From: Hymenopellis radicata
Lineage: Eukaryota; Basidiomycota; Agaricomycetes; Agaricales; Physalacriaceae
Assembly (NCBI GenBank): GCA_015501595.1
Contig: JADNRX010000036.1
Location: 186,001-250,000, forward strand
Direction: 5' to 3'
DNA: 64,000 bases
Under the pieces are notes generated by a model. It saw only the letters and a program-made list of their open reading frames with translations. It made no database searches and was not told the origin of the DNA. Numbering within the stretch: the stretch's first letter is position 1; every line of letters begins with the position of its first letter. Shown one piece after another: positions 63,237 to 64,000 of the stretch. Position numbers and translations under genes: made by a program.

Positions 63237-64000
63237 TCATTGCTCGTTAACAAACACACCAGCCATCCCCATGCCGGATCCAATACACATACTTGTTACA
63301 AACACCTTTTCGTCATACTGCTTCGCGATATTGAACCCAGTCGCTATTTGACGAGCGCCAGCTGGGCAAAGCGAATCAGTATATATTATCTCACAGACAA
63401 AGAAAACTTACTCGCGCCTAGCGGGTGCCCAAAGGCAATGGCACCACCGTGCTTGTTGACCTTCTCAAACGGAAGGCCAAGTTTCTGCACACTATACACC
63501 GCCTGGCTCGCGAACGCCTCGTTGATTTCCCAAAAGTCAACATCGTCTTTGCTCAGACCCGTCTTTTCAAGCACTCTCGGGATAGCGTAGGCCGGACCAA
63601 TGCCCATGACCTTGGGAGGTACGCCAACCACACTGGCAGCGACAAACTTGCCGATGATAGGAAGACCGAGTTTCTGTGCGTGCGAACGACGCGTCAAGAG
63701 AACGGCGGATGCTCCGTCAGAAACCTGGGATGCATTGCCAGCGTGTGTCGTTCCGTCCTTCTTGAATGCGGGCTTCAGCTTGGCTAGACTCTCCGCCGTA
63801 ACACCGTCCCGGATGCCATCATCACGATCCACCAAAATCTCTACTTCCTTCTCGGTCTTCGGATCAATGAATTTCGCCTTCACTGGGACAATTTCAGCTT
63901 GGAATTTGCCAGCCTTGTTTGCGGCAGATGCGCGACGGAAAGACTCGGCGGCAAATGCATCCTGAGCAGCGCGTGTGACGCCAAAGGACGCGGCAACGTT
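63237..64000 (-). CDS. 3-ketoacyl-CoA thiolase (acetyl-CoA acyltransferase), 3' part
   Basis: Runs off the right edge of the window, so the start and the first catalytic Cys lie outside. Last exon 63361-63237; intron 63362-63411 (GTAAGT to CCCAG) joins GGAIAFGHPLGA|T-GARQIATG. Visible family marks are GVTRAAQDAFA, HAGNASQVSDGASAVLL, the NEAFA motif in WEINEAFASQAVY, the catalytic His in GHPLGA and the second catalytic Cys in TSMCIGSGMG. It ends FVNEQ, with no C-terminal peroxisome signal; peroxisomal forms use an N-terminal one, which cannot be seen here. It performs the last, thiolytic step of fatty-acid beta-oxidation. The wording is closest to peroxisomal fungal thiolases. Confidence 0.93.

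Overview
The window looks like nuclear DNA of a filamentous basidiomycete, most likely an agaricomycete. The evidence is small GT-AG introns of about 48-64 nt, intron-containing nuclear tRNA genes, large paralogous sets of F-box/leucine-rich proteins, and secreted ice-binding proteins of the DUF3494 type known from snow-mould basidiomycetes. No virus, plasmid or bacterial island is visible. All products are read from the sequence; no database search was run.

Layout. 1-22.7 kb is an accessory region with four copies of one F-box family (A1-A4, all on the minus strand; A1 and A2 open, A3 and A4 frameshifted). Between them are one F-box gene of a second family (B1), a frameshifted fungal gene of unknown function with a V-E-A-K motif, a maltose/sugar O-acetyltransferase and a decayed short-chain dehydrogenase. 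22.7-30 kb holds a tRNA cluster (2 Gly-GCC, 2 Asn-GTT, all with introns), one intact AT-hook-like nuclear protein gene and a 333-bp hAT-type MITE with a perfect 8-bp target duplication. 30-43.3 kb starts with F-box family C (one gene, one wreck, one locus that seems to have lost its gene), followed by three same-orientation copies of a duplicon made of a broken F-box D gene plus an intact ice-binding protein gene. 43.3-46.4 kb has two single-copy zinc-binding-type genes. 47.4-50.2 kb carries a fourth duplicon copy in the opposite orientation. 50.7-57 kb has inverted partners of sequences on the left (a decayed unknown gene, F-box B2, F-box C3). 57-60 kb has the only intact F-box D gene, whose 5' flank carries a second 623-bp inverted-repeat element; the matching flank at 35.4 kb supplies an empty site. 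60-64 kb returns to ordinary genes: a multi-exon seven-helix membrane protein and the 3' part of a 3-ketoacyl-CoA thiolase.

How the parts relate. The F-box proteins share one plan (N-terminal CxxC, coiled coil, F-box, leucine-rich tail) and would be substrate-recognition subunits of SCF ubiquitin ligases. Families A and D are clearly homologous at the N-terminus. The ice-binding genes appear to have been amplified together with an F-box neighbour: all four ice-binding copies keep open frames and all splice sites, while all four linked F-box copies are broken. That contrast is the strongest biological signal here. The thiolase, membrane protein, nuclear protein and tRNAs look like ordinary genome background.
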